Part shown: positions 8,609-18,397 of the stretch, one piece after another | Layout: each line of letters opens with the position of its first letter | How positions within the stretch are numbered: position 1 is the stretch's first letter | NCBI RefSeq assembly: GCF_000014145.1 | Contig: NC_008255.1 | Span: 1,055,501 to 1,119,500, forward strand | Length of the DNA stretch: 64,000 nt | Source of the DNA: Cytophaga hutchinsonii ATCC 33406 | GTDB taxonomy: Bacteria > Bacteroidota > Bacteroidia > Cytophagales > Cytophagaceae | Direction: 5' to 3' | The notes under the pieces: model-generated | The model's database searches: none | What the model was told of the DNA's origin: nothing | What the model saw: only the letters and a program-made list of their open reading frames with translations | Made by a program: the position numbers and the translations under genes

Positions 8609-9733
8609 TTGAATATTGCTGTAAATACACGTTTGTTATTGGAGGATCGCCTGGAAGGAATCGGCTGGTTTACGTATGAAACATTGAAACGTATAACGGA
8701 ACAGAATCCACAGCATACGTTCCACTTTTTCTTTGACAGACCCTATAACGATAAATTTGTTTTCGGGAAAAATGTTGTTCCGCACGTATTGTTTCCGCAG
8801 GCAAGACATCCCTTTCTTTGGTATATTTTCTTTGAATGGAGTATTCCGTTTATGCTTCGGAAAGTAAAAGCGGATGCGTTTATTTCAACAGATGGGTATA
8901 TGCCGAAGTCTTCGAAAGTAAAAGTATTAAACGTAATTCACGATATAAATTTTGAACACCGGCCTCAGGATTTACCCAAACGCGTAGCAAACTATTACAA
9001 AAAGAACATGCCCCTGTTCGCTCAGAAGGCAACAAGGCTTGCAACCGTTTCTGAGTTTTCCAAACAAGATCTGGTAAAAACATACAACATTCCGGCAGAT
9101 AAAATTGATGTGGTATACAATGGCTGCAATGCAGCATTCAAGCCAATTCCGGAAGCAGAACAAGTAAAGGTTCGTTATAAACATTCAGCTGGCAGACCGT
9201 TTTTCCTGTATATAGGATCCATGCATCCGCGCAAAAACATCTTAAACTTAATGAAAGCGTTTGAGGTGTTTAAGAAAATGACAAACTGCGACATGAAATT
9301 GCTTCTGGTTGGTAAAGCCATGTGGAGCAATAAAGATATTCAATCGTTGTATCATACGCTTATTTACAGACACGACATACATTTTTTAGGTCACATAAAA
9401 ACAGCTGAACTGGCCAGGATTATGGCTTCGGCGCACGCGCTTACATTCGTTCCGTATTTTGAAGGATTTGGTATACCTATACTGGAAGCGTTGAACTGCG
9501 GCGTCCCTGTTATCACATCCAATACAACTTCGTTACCGGAAGTTGCCGGGAAAGCAGCCTTATTAGTTAATCCTGAATCTTCAGAAGCTATAGCAAATGC
9601 TATGATTCAGATCTATAAAGCACCGCATATAAGAGAAAAATTACTTGCACAAGGAGTTATTCAGCGTCAAAAATTTTCATGGGACAAAACAGCCGCATTG
9701 CTTTGGGCAAGTTTTGAAAAAATGATGCGCTAA
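8609..9733 (+). CDS. GT4 family glycosyltransferase
   Basis: This 374-residue enzyme has the GT-B fold of the GT4 (RfaG/WcaI-like) family, which transfers a sugar from a nucleotide-sugar donor to a glycan or lipid acceptor. The C-terminal domain shows FLYIGSMHPRKN (about residues 198-209) and the donor-site EGFGIPILEALNCG with the family EX7E pattern (Glu at both ends). It starts at a TTG codon; the next in-frame ATG is far inside the protein. It is the first of three consecutive glycosyltransferases (gaps of 7 nt, then a 4-nt overlap), so a shared exopolysaccharide or surface-glycan product is likely. The substrate is unknown. Confidence 0.9.
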   Translation: MNIAVNTRLLLEDRLEGIGWFTYETLKRITEQNPQHTFHFFFDRPYNDKFVFGKNVVPHVLFPQARHPFLWYIFFEWSIPFMLRKVKADAFISTDGYMPKSSKVKVLNVIHDINFEHRPQDLPKRVANYYKKNMPLFAQKATRLATVSEFSKQDLVKTYNIPADKIDVVYNGCNAAFKPIPEAEQVKVRYKHSAGRPFFLYIGSMHPRKNILNLMKAFEVFKKMTNCDMKLLLVGKAMWSNKDIQSLYHTLIYRHDIHFLGHIKTAELARIMASAHALTFVPYFEGFGIPILEALNCGVPVITSNTTSLPEVAGKAALLVNPESSEAIANAMIQIYKAPHIREKLLAQGVIQRQKFSWDKTAALLWASFEKMMR

Positions 9734-9740
9734 ATCTGTT

Positions 9741-10934
9741 ATGAGTTCTCCGCTCCGAATTTTACAAATCACCAACCGAATACCATTTCCATTAAATGAT
9801 GGCGGTAATATTGCCACCTGGTATGTAGCCCATTACTTGCAGCAATGTGGTCATATCGTGGATCTTGCTTTTTTAAATACCAACAAACATTTTGAAAATC
9901 CACAATCCATAGCATCCGGTTACAGAAACCTCTTTTATACCAACATCAATACAGACCTCAAGATAAAAGGATTGATAAAAAGTTTTTTTTCTGAAACAGC
10001 TTACAACATTGAACGGTTTAAATCCAAAGAATTTGAGACTGTATTAACCAATGCGTTACAGGAGCAGCAATATGATATTATTCAGATTGAAGGCGCGTAT
10101 ATGGCGCTCTATGTTCCTTTACTTAAAAAATTGACAACCGCTAACATTGTACTTCGCTCGCACAATATTGAACACAGGATCTGGGAGCGCGTTGCAGTAA
10201 ATACGTCCAACATACTTAAAAAGGTATTTATTCAGCACTTAGCTAAAAAAATAAAAGCGTTTGAAGATACCACCCTTCATTTATTTGATGCCATCATTGC
10301 TATCACAGAGGATGATGCCGCTTATTATAAAACCCGTTCATATACAGGTAAGCTTACTGCTATTCAAGCCGGTTTTGAAGACAGTCTCATAGCAGATCCG
10401 GTAAAGAAACCGCATTCGGTGTGCTTTATCGGAAGTATGCAGTGGATGCCCAATATAGAAGGAATGGATTGGTTTTTAAAAGAAGTATGGCCGCTTGTAC
10501 TGCATGAAATGCCTCAGGCTGAATTGTATATAGCAGGAAAGGGAATGGATGCATCTTTTGACAAATGGAAAGGCCCGGGAGTTTTTTTAGAAGGATTCGT
10601 TCCGAATGCTTCTGATTTTATACAAAATCACAACGTATTTGTCGTACCTTTGCTTTCTGGTGGCGGAATGCGTTTAAAAGTGGTAGAAGCGATGGGAATG
10701 GCTATGCCAATTGTTTCTACTGCAATAGGAGCTGAAGGAATACAGTATGTTCCGGATCACGATATACTTATTTGCGATACACCAACTGAATTGAAAAACG
10801 GAATTGTTTTACTTTTGCGTGATAAAGCATTTGCAACACAGATAGCTACACACGCCAGAGAAAGAGCAGTGGCTGAATATTCCTGGAAAATGCTGATTGC
10901 CAGGTTTGAGAAAATGTACAACGAGTTGGAATGA
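9741..10934 (+). CDS. GT4 family glycosyltransferase
   Basis: This 397-residue GT-B type glycosyltransferase has an N-terminal domain starting LRILQITNRIPFPLNDGGN, with a Gly-rich acceptor-side loop. Its C-terminal half has VCFIGSMQWMPNIEG and the donor-site stretch VVPLLSGGGMRLKVVEAMG, the GT4_5-like pattern seen in sugar transferases of PEP-CTERM/exosortase-type gene sets. It lies 7 nt after the previous glycosyltransferase, and its stop overlaps the next start (ATGA at 10931). The acceptor and donor sugars cannot be deduced. Confidence 0.9.
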   Translation: MSSPLRILQITNRIPFPLNDGGNIATWYVAHYLQQCGHIVDLAFLNTNKHFENPQSIASGYRNLFYTNINTDLKIKGLIKSFFSETAYNIERFKSKEFETVLTNALQEQQYDIIQIEGAYMALYVPLLKKLTTANIVLRSHNIEHRIWERVAVNTSNILKKVFIQHLAKKIKAFEDTTLHLFDAIIAITEDDAAYYKTRSYTGKLTAIQAGFEDSLIADPVKKPHSVCFIGSMQWMPNIEGMDWFLKEVWPLVLHEMPQAELYIAGKGMDASFDKWKGPGVFLEGFVPNASDFIQNHNVFVVPLLSGGGMRLKVVEAMGMAMPIVSTAIGAEGIQYVPDHDILICDTPTELKNGIVLLLRDKAFATQIATHARERAVAEYSWKMLIARFEKMYNELE

Positions 10935-12121
10935 ATATTTTAGTTGCTTTATCCCGGTTTCCCTATCCTACAGATAAGGGAGATAAGTTAAGGGCTTTTT
11001 ATCAAATTAAAGAGCTTTCAAAAAAACATACGGTCTTTTTATTATGCCTTTCAGATGAAGTTGTTGCTGATAAACATCAGATGAAAGTAAAAGAATATTG
11101 CGAAGAGATTAAGATCATTCGTTTAGAAAAAAAACATATTTATTGGAATTTATTTTCATCTCTTTTTAATAAGTCTCCTTTTCAGGTGAATTATTTTAAA
11201 AACAGTGAAATGAAAATGATCATGAGTCAATGGATTTATAAATTCAATATTGACGTTGCATATGTTCAGCTTGTGCGTCTGGTTGAAAATATTCCGTTCG
11301 AAGAAGATATTCCATTCTTTTTAGATTATATGGATGCATTGTCTGAAGGGATGTACAAACGGGTTCATTTCTCTACTTTTTATCAAAAGCCTTTGGTTCG
11401 TATAGAAGCAAAACGATTGAAACAATATGAAATAAATGCAAGTAAATTATTTCAGGGGTATTCAATCATCACCAATCAGGATGCGGAGTTTCTGCCTAAA
11501 TCGGTACAGAAAAACATGGCAATTATCCCTAATGGCGTAAACGATTATTACCTGCAAGATGCTGCGCGTATTGAGAAAAAATACGATTTGATTTTTACCG
11601 GTAACATGGGATACCACCCCAATATTGTAGCTGCGCAGTTTATTGTGCAGCAGGTATTACCTTTACTGGCATTGAAAGGATTAAAGCTTTCCGTTTGCCT
11701 GGCAGGTACAAGCCCTTCTGCGGATGTACTTAAATTACAAAGCGAAAATGTACTGGTTACAGGTTTTGTGGATGACATTAAACCTTACCTGTTAGGTTCC
11801 AGAATATTTGTGGCTCCGTTATTAAGCGGTTCCGGATTACAGAATAAATTATTGGAAGCAATGGCCTGTGGATTGCCGTCCATTACAACAAGTTTAGCCA
11901 ATAAGGCACTTGGGGCAAAGCATGAATCACAGATTTATATAGCTGACACGGCTCAGGCATTTGCAGATCGGATAGAATATGTATTGGAAAATGAACTTGT
12001 TGCTGAGAAAATTGGTAATGAAGGGAAAGAATTTATAAAGGAGCATTTTGACTGGTCTCAGACAACGGCTTTGCTGGAGCAGGCATTTGAAGAAGTGGTT
12101 GAAAAAAGCCTGCAGCAATAA
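10931..12121 (+). CDS. GT4 family glycosyltransferase (TIGR03087-like)
   Basis: This 396-residue GT-B glycosyltransferase begins MNILVALSRFPYPTDKGDK, a start typical of the TIGR03087/stp1-like sugar transferases. The C-terminal domain has LIFTGNMGYHPNIVAA and the donor-site segment VAPLLSGSGLQNKLLEAMACG. It resembles the preceding gene in architecture, and the two are probably diverged paralogues. It overlaps the upstream gene by 4 nt, indicating translational coupling. ribBA follows after 36 nt. Confidence 0.9.
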   Translation: MNILVALSRFPYPTDKGDKLRAFYQIKELSKKHTVFLLCLSDEVVADKHQMKVKEYCEEIKIIRLEKKHIYWNLFSSLFNKSPFQVNYFKNSEMKMIMSQWIYKFNIDVAYVQLVRLVENIPFEEDIPFFLDYMDALSEGMYKRVHFSTFYQKPLVRIEAKRLKQYEINASKLFQGYSIITNQDAEFLPKSVQKNMAIIPNGVNDYYLQDAARIEKKYDLIFTGNMGYHPNIVAAQFIVQQVLPLLALKGLKLSVCLAGTSPSADVLKLQSENVLVTGFVDDIKPYLLGSRIFVAPLLSGSGLQNKLLEAMACGLPSITTSLANKALGAKHESQIYIADTAQAFADRIEYVLENELVAEKIGNEGKEFIKEHFDWSQTTALLEQAFEEVVEKSLQQ

Positions 12122-12157
12122 ATCAATAAGTATAAGATTGAATAGTTTGAATAGAAC

Positions 12158-13375
12158 ATGGAACAGATAAAATTAGATTCAATAGCGGACGCCATTGAAG
12201 CCATTCGTAAAGGTGAGGTGATTATTGTTGTTGACGATGAAGACAGGGAAAACGAAGGTGATTTTATTTGTGCGGCAGAATGTGTTACGCCCGAGATTAT
12301 CAACTTCATGTCTAAGGAAGGAAGAGGATTAATTTGTGCACCCATATCGGAAGCACGTTGTACAGAACTGAAGCTGGACCTGATGGTAGGCAGCAATACA
12401 GCTACACATGAAACACCGTTTACTGTTTCGGTAGATTTATTAGGAAACGGATGTACTACGGGTATCTCGGCTTCTGACCGTTCAAAAACAATCCGTGCGC
12501 TGGTTGATCCGGATACAAAACCGGAAGACCTGGGTCGCCCGGGACATATATTTCCGTTGAAAGCAAAAGATGAAGGCGTGCTGCGCAGAGTGGGACATAC
12601 AGAAGCAGCCGTAGATCTGGCGCGTTTAGCCGGGTTTAAACCTGCCGGTGTGTTGATCGAAATTATGAGTGAAGATGGCAGCATGGCACGTTTGCCGGAG
12701 CTGAAACAGATAGCAACAAAATTCAATCTGAAATTAATTTCAATTAAGGATCTTATTGAATACAGACTTACGCATGAAAGCCTTGTAAAAAGAGAGATTG
12801 GCGTTGACATGCCAACCAATCTGGGCGACTTTGATCTGATTGCTTTCCGCCAGATCAGTACAGGTGAAGTACATTTAGCGTTAATTAAAGGCACCTGGGA
12901 AAAAGACGAACCTGTAATGGTACGTGTACATTCCTCGTGTGTTACAGGCGACATCTTCGGCTCGTGCCGCTGCGACTGTGGTCCGCAGTTGCATAAGGCC
13001 ATGGAGATGATTCAGCAAGAAGGCAAAGGCGTTATTCTGTACATGAATCAGGAAGGTCGTGGTATTGGTTTGCTGAATAAATTAAAAGCATATAAACTTC
13101 AGGAACAGGGAAGAGATACGGTTGAAGCAAATTTAGAGTTAGGGTTTAAAATGGATCAGCGCGATTACGGTACAGGCGCACAGATATTAAGAGATCTCAA
13201 CATTTCCAAGTTGCGTTTGATAACAAATAATCCGGTTAAACGTGCAGCTCTTGCAGGATACGGTTTAGAGATCACCGAAGCAGTGCCTATTGAAATTCCT
13301 TCTAATCCGCACAACCTGGAATACTTAAAAACGAAACGGGATAAAATGGGACATACAATTCTGAAAAAGGATTAA
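12158..13375 (+). CDS. ribBA: Bifunctional DHBP synthase / GTP cyclohydrolase II
   Basis: This 405-residue fusion makes two riboflavin precursors. The N-terminal RibB part (about 1-200) converts ribulose 5-phosphate to 3,4-dihydroxy-2-butanone 4-phosphate and shows the acidic [11 protein letters not shown] motif. The C-terminal RibA part (about 205-400) opens GTP and shows the zinc-binding Cys cluster in [17 protein letters not shown] and the GTP-binding [10 protein letters not shown]. Both active sites look intact and the length is standard. A riboflavin kinase gene (ribF) lies elsewhere in the window at 40756. No FMN riboswitch was recognised in the 36-nt upstream gap. Confidence 0.97.
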   Translation: MEQIKLDSIADAIEAIRKGEVIIVVDDEDRENEGDFICAAECVTPEIINFMSKEGRGLICAPISEARCTELKLDLMVGSNTATHETPFTVSVDLLGNGCTTGISASDRSKTIRALVDPDTKPEDLGRPGHIFPLKAKDEGVLRRVGHTEAAVDLARLAGFKPAGVLIEIMSEDGSMARLPELKQIATKFNLKLISIKDLIEYRLTHESLVKREIGVDMPTNLGDFDLIAFRQISTGEVHLALIKGTWEKDEPVMVRVHSSCVTGDIFGSCRCDCGPQLHKAMEMIQQEGKGVILYMNQEGRGIGLLNKLKAYKLQEQGRDTVEANLELGFKMDQRDYGTGAQILRDLNISKLRLITNNPVKRAALAGYGLEITEAVPIEIPSNPHNLEYLKTKRDKMGHTILKKD

Positions 13376-13412
13376 TTGTTTACATTCTATAATTCATAAA
13401 CATTCAATACAT

Positions 13413-14192
13413 ATGTCCAAACCATTAATACTTGTTTGTAATGATGACGGCATTTTTTCTGTAGGTATCCGCACCTTAATTGAAGTAATGTCTGAACTGG
13501 GTGAAGTTGTGGTGGTAGCGCCGGATTCGCCTCAGTCTGGCATGGGACATGCGATTACGATTGGTAATACACTCCGGCTTGAAGCGAGCGATCTGTTTCC
13601 GGGTATTGTAGCATATGAATGTTCGGGAACACCTGCTGATTGTGTAAAGCTGGCCAAGCACCATGTATTGAAAGGCCGCAAACCGGACCTGGTTGTAAGC
13701 GGAATAAACCACGGAAGCAATTCATCTATAAGTGTATTATATTCCGGTACCATGTCGGCCGCAATTGAGGCCGCATTGGAAGGGTTGCCCGCTATCGGTT
13801 TTTCGTTGTGTGATTATAACGCGCATGCTGATTTTTCACACGTAAAAGCATTCGTAAAACAAATTGCATCAGAAGTATTAACCAACGGTATTGCTAAAGG
13901 CATTACATTGAATGTTAATTTTCCTGCCGTTATAAATGCTCCGTTAAAAGGAATTAAAATCTGCAGACAGGCACATGCCCGCTGGGAAGAAAAGTTTGAC
14001 GAACGTTTTGATCCCTACGGCAGAAGGTATTTCTGGATGGCAGGAAGTTTTGAAAATAAAGATGCCGGTGAAGATACAGACGAATGGGCACTGGCCAACG
14101 GATATGTTTCAGTAGTACCTTGCAGTTATGATCTGACAGCGCATCAGTTATTGGGCCAATTAAACAGAGACTGGAAATTCATTCACGAATAA
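13413..14192 (+). CDS. surE: 5'/3'-nucleotidase SurE
   Basis: SurE is a metal-dependent phosphatase acting on nucleoside monophosphates, linked to stationary-phase survival. This 259-residue protein shows the metal-binding CNDDGI at residues 9-14, the Asn of SGINHGSN near residue 95, and the GTPADCVKLA segment. The length is normal. It follows ribBA by 37 nt and is the last gene before a strong terminator at 14218-14253. Confidence 0.95.
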   Translation: MSKPLILVCNDDGIFSVGIRTLIEVMSELGEVVVVAPDSPQSGMGHAITIGNTLRLEASDLFPGIVAYECSGTPADCVKLAKHHVLKGRKPDLVVSGINHGSNSSISVLYSGTMSAAIEAALEGLPAIGFSLCDYNAHADFSHVKAFVKQIASEVLTNGIAKGITLNVNFPAVINAPLKGIKICRQAHARWEEKFDERFDPYGRRYFWMAGSFENKDAGEDTDEWALANGYVSVVPCSYDLTAHQLLGQLNRDWKFIHE

Positions 14193-14217
14193 CGAACGTG
14201 TTATATTGCAATAGCCC

Positions 14218-14253
14218 AAAAAGGCCCGGTAGTTTATACTGCCGGGCCTTTTT
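14218..14253 (+). terminator. Rho-independent terminator after surE
   Basis: Two 15-nt arms (14218-14232 and 14239-14253) pair with a single G-U wobble around a 6-nt loop. The stem is rich in GC (GGCCCGG) and ends in five T. It closes the dnaG-to-surE run. Confidence 0.93.
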
Positions 14254-14513
14254 GTATGTATGCGGTTTCCGAAACACGAACAAGGCAGTTAAGAAAACAG
14301 CAGGCTATCAGTTATACACACTGTATATTGATTTAAATTGTATTATTTTAATTTTTGTCAGTAATCTATTAATAGGATTAATTTAATATTAAAAATATTT
14401 TAAATAGGTGTTTTTGTTTTTATAATATTGATTATTAAGTATTAATGTATATGTTTATTTTTATTTAACTGGTATTTTAGTTATTTTTATAGGTTAAATT
14501 TATTGTTAAAAAA
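14254..14513. other. AT-rich intergenic spacer
   Basis: This stretch between the surE terminator and the TerB-like gene is strongly AT-rich from about 14330 onward, with no credible open frame. It ends in a consensus promoter at 14514-14543. No RNA gene was recognised. Confidence 0.6.
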
Positions 14514-14543
14514 TTGACTTTAATTGAATTATACCTACCTTTG
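14514..14543 (+). promoter_or_regulatory. Consensus Bacteroidota promoter for the TerB-like gene
   Basis: TTG at 14514-14516, 19 nt of spacer, then TACCTTTG at 14536-14543, a perfect TAnnTTTG -7 element. Transcription would start near 14547-14550, about 20 nt before the ATG at 14568. The TTG of the -33 box has the form of an in-frame start codon, but it cannot be the translational start if this promoter is used. Confidence 0.8.
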
Positions 14544-14567
14544 TATCGTACAAAAACAAATACAACT

Positions 14568-14996
14568 ATGCTAACTCTTTTTGCTACTAAAAAAACACAG
14601 ACACACAAAAGCCATATAATGAACTTAGTTCAATTAGCTAAAGCGGATGGTAAAATATCTAAATCGGAATCAGGTCTTTTAATAAAAATAGGCGAGCGCA
14701 ATGGCGTTTCTGCGGAAGAAGTTTTTGAAATGGTAGATGCTTCAGACGATTTCTTCTATAAAAAACCGGAAACGGATGAGCAGCGTTTTGATCAGCTATA
14801 TGATTTAGTTGAGATGATGCGTATCGACGGGGAAGTAAGCCCGAAAGAAGTTGCCTATACAATTGGGATTGCTGAAAAAATGGGTATCCGTAAAGCGGTT
14901 GCCTGGATCTTAATTCAATCAATCGTTGAAGGACAATCACTTGGAAAATCAAGAAAAGCGCTTAAACATAAAGCTGCTGAATATCTTTTCATATAA
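14568..14996 (+). CDS. TerB-like (tellurite resistance B domain) protein
   Basis: This 142-residue, all-helical cytoplasmic protein has the repeated acidic pattern of TerB/DjlA-like domains. Asp-rich turns occur in LAKADGKISKSESG and again in MMRIDGEVSPKEV, each followed by an amphipathic helix. TerB domains bind metal in some members, and the stand-alone proteins have no defined activity. I place the start at the ATG at 14568. The open frame extends upstream to a TTG at 14514, but that TTG is the -33 element of a consensus promoter. The gene is a single unit with its own promoter and terminator. Confidence 0.8.
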   Translation: MLTLFATKKTQTHKSHIMNLVQLAKADGKISKSESGLLIKIGERNGVSAEEVFEMVDASDDFFYKKPETDEQRFDQLYDLVEMMRIDGEVSPKEVAYTIGIAEKMGIRKAVAWILIQSIVEGQSLGKSRKALKHKAAEYLFI

Positions 14997-15020
14997 TTTT
15001 TAGTTTGAGTTTAATTAATT

Positions 15021-15052
15021 AAGGGTCGGAAGTTTACTTTCGGCCCTTTTTT
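15021..15052 (+). terminator. Rho-independent terminator after the TerB-like gene
   Basis: Arms 15021-15032 and 15037-15048 pair over 12 nt with two G-U wobbles around a TTTA loop and are followed by a T tract to 15052. Confidence 0.88.
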
Positions 15053-15121
15053 ATGCGCTTCTCTTTTTTTTACTCACATTCAGCCCTAAACGTGCTTTTT
15101 ATTGCATAATGAACCGATAAA

Positions 15122-15155
15122 TTGGTGGGAAAAAAGGCTGGTATTTTTAACTTTG
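15122..15155 (+). promoter_or_regulatory. guaA promoter directly abutting the start codon
   Basis: TAACTTTG at 15148-15155 fits TAnnTTTG exactly. It ends only 4 nt before the guaA ATG at 15160, so the predicted transcript starts at or next to the start codon. A TTG at 15122-15124 is 23 nt upstream of the box, longer than the usual 19-21. Confidence 0.6.
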
Positions 15156-15159
15156 TACC

Positions 15160-16689
15160 ATGACTGAAAAAATATTAATCCTGGATTTTGGATCTCAATA
15201 CACTCAGCTGATTGCCAGAAGAGTAAGAGAATTAAATGTTTATTGTGAAATTCACCCATACAATAAAGCACCACAAATAGATGGCACGGTTAAAGGAGTA
15301 ATTCTTTCCGGCAGTCCTTGTTCAGTTAGAGAAGAAAACGCACCGGATATTGACCTATCTTTATACAGAGAAAAATTACCCCTTTTAGGTGTTTGTTATG
15401 GAGCACAATTGATTGCCCATAAATCAGGCGGAACGGTTCAGCCATCTTCTATCCGTGAATACGGAAGAGCACGGTTGAATAACGTACACACTTCAGATGA
15501 TTTATTTAAAGAAATTGTACCGGATTCTCAGGTTTGGATGTCACATGGTGATACAATCGTAGAAATTCCTTCCAATTTTGAAATATTAAGCAGCACCGAA
15601 ACTGTTCGTGTAGCAGCCTACAAAGTAAAAGGAGAAGATACATTCGGCATTCAGTTTCACCCGGAGGTTACACACTCCTTACAAGGCAAAGAATTATTAA
15701 GAAACTTTGTTGTACATATTTGCGGTTGTTCACAAGATTGGACACCGGATGCATTTGTTGAAACAACTATCAGTGAACTGAAAGCTAAAATCGGTACAGA
15801 CAAAGTTGTACTTGGTTTGTCAGGCGGCGTAGATTCATCTGTTGCAGCAGTATTGATACATAAAGCGATCGGGCCAAACTTAACATGTATTTTTGTTGAT
15901 AATGGTTTGCTTCGTAAAAACGAATACGAGGAAGTATTGAATTCATATAAACATATGGGTTTAAATGTGATCGGTGTTGATGCAAAAAAACAATTTTACA
16001 AATCGCTTGAAGGCTTGAGTGATCCGGAAGCAAAACGGAAAGCGATCGGTAAAGAATTTATTGAAGTGTTCGACCAGGAGTCTCACAAAATTGCAGACGT
16101 AAAATGGCTGGGACAGGGAACAATTTATCCGGACATTATCGAATCTGTTTCTGTTAAAGGCCCTTCAGCTACCATCAAGTCTCACCACAATGTAGGTGGT
16201 TTGCCTGAAAAGATGAAATTGAAAATTGTTGAACCGCTGAACACGTTGTTTAAAGACGAAGTGAGAAGAGTAGGTAAGACATTAGGCATCGATGATATCA
16301 TTTTAAAAAGACATCCATTCCCTGGACCTGGTTTGGCCATACGTATCCTTGGCGACATTACAGCAGAAAAAGTAGCTGTACTGCAGGAAGTGGATTATAT
16401 TTTCATTTCACGTCTGAAAGAAAAAGGTTTATATGATCAGGTTTGGCAGGCAGGCGCTATATTGCTTCCTGTAAAATCTGTCGGCGTAATGGGAGATGAA
16501 AGAACCTATGAAAATGTTGTAGCATTGCGTGCTGTAAGCAGCATGGATGGTATGACAGCAGACTGGATTCATTTACCATACGATTTTCTGGCAGATATTT
16601 CAAATGAAATCATAAACCGTGTAAAAGGTGTGAACCGGGTTGTGTATGACATCAGCTCTAAACCGCCTGCAACCATTGAATGGGAATAA
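15160..16689 (+). CDS. guaA: GMP synthase (glutamine-hydrolysing)
   Basis: GuaA aminates XMP to GMP using glutamine and ATP. This 509-residue enzyme has the class I glutaminase domain first (about 1-190), with the nucleophile Cys in [11 protein letters not shown] and the [12 protein letters not shown] His-Glu pair. The ATP pyrophosphatase domain follows with its PP-loop LSGGVDSS near residue 220. The C-terminal dimerisation domain carries [15 protein letters not shown]. The start [16 protein letters not shown] matches the family. A -7 promoter element ends 4 nt before the ATG, which suggests a leaderless mRNA. The next gene begins 1 nt after the stop. Confidence 0.97.
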   Translation: MTEKILILDFGSQYTQLIARRVRELNVYCEIHPYNKAPQIDGTVKGVILSGSPCSVREENAPDIDLSLYREKLPLLGVCYGAQLIAHKSGGTVQPSSIREYGRARLNNVHTSDDLFKEIVPDSQVWMSHGDTIVEIPSNFEILSSTETVRVAAYKVKGEDTFGIQFHPEVTHSLQGKELLRNFVVHICGCSQDWTPDAFVETTISELKAKIGTDKVVLGLSGGVDSSVAAVLIHKAIGPNLTCIFVDNGLLRKNEYEEVLNSYKHMGLNVIGVDAKKQFYKSLEGLSDPEAKRKAIGKEFIEVFDQESHKIADVKWLGQGTIYPDIIESVSVKGPSATIKSHHNVGGLPEKMKLKIVEPLNTLFKDEVRRVGKTLGIDDIILKRHPFPGPGLAIRILGDITAEKVAVLQEVDYIFISRLKEKGLYDQVWQAGAILLPVKSVGVMGDERTYENVVALRAVSSMDGMTADWIHLPYDFLADISNEIINRVKGVNRVVYDISSKPPATIEWE

Positions 16690-16690
16690 T

Positions 16691-18397
16691 ATGAAACTAA
16701 AAACACTCTTACTTTTTGTTGCACTGATTCAATCCGTTGTTTCAATGGCTCAACAAGATTGGAAAGGGGATTATACACGTGCCAAGCAGGTTTATCAATT
16801 GCAGAAATACGAAATTGCAATGGAATACTTTTTACCTGTTACCTCGCCGGATGCTGCAAATCCATATGCATCGTATGCGCAGTATTATTACTCTTTATCG
16901 GCTTACAAAGCGGGTAAGTATAATGAAGCACGTCAGATGCTGCTGCAATTAATCAACAGAGATCCGAACTGGAAACAGATCAGTGAAGCGCATTATTTGC
17001 TTGCAGGCGTATATTTTGAACTGAAACAGTATCGCTTTGGAATGACTTCACTGACGTTTGTTCAGGGAATGGAAAGTTCTGTTACTACATTCAGACAATC
17101 CTATTATGCAAAAATAGCACCTTTAGATACGTTGATTAAACTGCAGCGCGTATACTCTTCAGATAAAGAGCTTGCGAAAGCTTTATTTAATCAGCTTGCA
17201 GCATATCCTGTCAATTCTAAAAATAATATGCTGTATGAATATCTGGCGCAGGAATTTAAATTCACAAAGCTGAACCGCACCGTAACGTATGTAACCAAAA
17301 CAGAATATCATGTTGCGGTTATTTTGCCTTTTAATTTAAGTGAGTCAAATTCTGAAAATTATAAATCCGGTTATGCATATGAAATGTATCAGGGCATTTT
17401 AACAGCAGTAGATTCGTTAAAAGAAGATGGTGTTACAATAAAAATTCATACGTACGATGCAGATCGCGATGTGATGAAAATACAGGCGATCTTAAATTAT
17501 CCTGAAATGAAAGGAATGGATTTAATTATAGGGCCGTTGTTTCCTTCATTAATACCATATGTAACGAACTTTGGAGAGTTAAATAACATTCCTGTAATCA
17601 ATCCGATTTCTTTTAATTCAAATATCATTGAAAATAAAACACAGACATTATTGTTTCAGCCAACACTGGAGTCTATAGCCGGGCAGGTTTCTTCATTTGC
17701 AAAGGAAAAATTTGTTTACAGAAAAAACTCGTCGAAGGATAATGATCTGAAGCCTAAAAACAATGTGTTAATTTTTTATTCAACAGAACTTAAGGATTCA
17801 TTGCTTGCCGTGTATTATAGAGATTCGTTGCAGGTGAAAGGGTTTAAAGTTTCAAAGTTTGTAAAAGTAACAAAAGAAAATATCGGTACTGTAGGTAAGA
17901 TATTTTCTGATTCGATTTCGCTTTTAACAACAAGTCATGTTTTTGTAGCATCAGGTGAGCCTGTACTTGCATCAAATATTGTGAGTGCATTAGAGATAAG
18001 CAGACAAAATGTTCCTGTAATTACAAAGAGTGATTGGCTTGACATCAATAATCAAACCTACGAACAATTCGAAAGAAGAAATATATACATCATCTATCCG
18101 GATTATTTCGCTTTTTATACAGATGCATACAGGTCATTTAAAGCCGCATATATTAAAAAATATAATGTGTACCCCTCCAAGTATACCATTATCGGATATG
18201 AATTAATGTCATTGGTAGGCGATAAAATGCGTACAGCCGGAACGGGTTACTTCAATTTAATGCGCACAAGCCCGGTTTCAAAAGGGCATTTTACAGCAGG
18301 GTATGATTTCAGTAAAAAACCATGCAATAACTATGTTCCGATTTATTATTTCAGTGATCTGAAATTAACATTAGCGAATCCATTTGATGAAAAATAA
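16691..18397 (+). CDS. Secreted TPR / periplasmic-binding-like protein
   Basis: This 568-residue protein has a Sec signal peptide (MKLKTLLLFVALIQSVVSMA) with no lipobox Cys. Residues about 22-150 carry TPR-like helical repeats, and about 210-560 resemble the type I periplasmic-binding (leucine-binding) fold. The same architecture occurs in LpoA-type outer-membrane PBP activators, so a cell-wall role is possible but only inferred. I use the ATG at 16691, 1 nt after guaA. The open frame begins earlier inside guaA, but the signal peptide fixes this start. It overlaps hemL by 11 nt, so guaA, this gene and hemL look co-translated. Confidence 0.82.
   Translation: MKLKTLLLFVALIQSVVSMAQQDWKGDYTRAKQVYQLQKYEIAMEYFLPVTSPDAANPYASYAQYYYSLSAYKAGKYNEARQMLLQLINRDPNWKQISEAHYLLAGVYFELKQYRFGMTSLTFVQGMESSVTTFRQSYYAKIAPLDTLIKLQRVYSSDKELAKALFNQLAAYPVNSKNNMLYEYLAQEFKFTKLNRTVTYVTKTEYHVAVILPFNLSESNSENYKSGYAYEMYQGILTAVDSLKEDGVTIKIHTYDADRDVMKIQAILNYPEMKGMDLIIGPLFPSLIPYVTNFGELNNIPVINPISFNSNIIENKTQTLLFQPTLESIAGQVSSFAKEKFVYRKNSSKDNDLKPKNNVLIFYSTELKDSLLAVYYRDSLQVKGFKVSKFVKVTKENIGTVGKIFSDSISLLTTSHVFVASGEPVLASNIVSALEISRQNVPVITKSDWLDINNQTYEQFERRNIYIIYPDYFAFYTDAYRSFKAAYIKKYNVYPSKYTIIGYELMSLVGDKMRTAGTGYFNLMRTSPVSKGHFTAGYDFSKKPCNNYVPIYYFSDLKLTLANPFDEK

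Noticed and set aside
12058-13002. 314-codon open frame antisense to ribBA
   Set aside because: It overlaps the whole N-terminal part of a certain enzyme gene and has Ser/Arg/Pro-rich composition without a family match.
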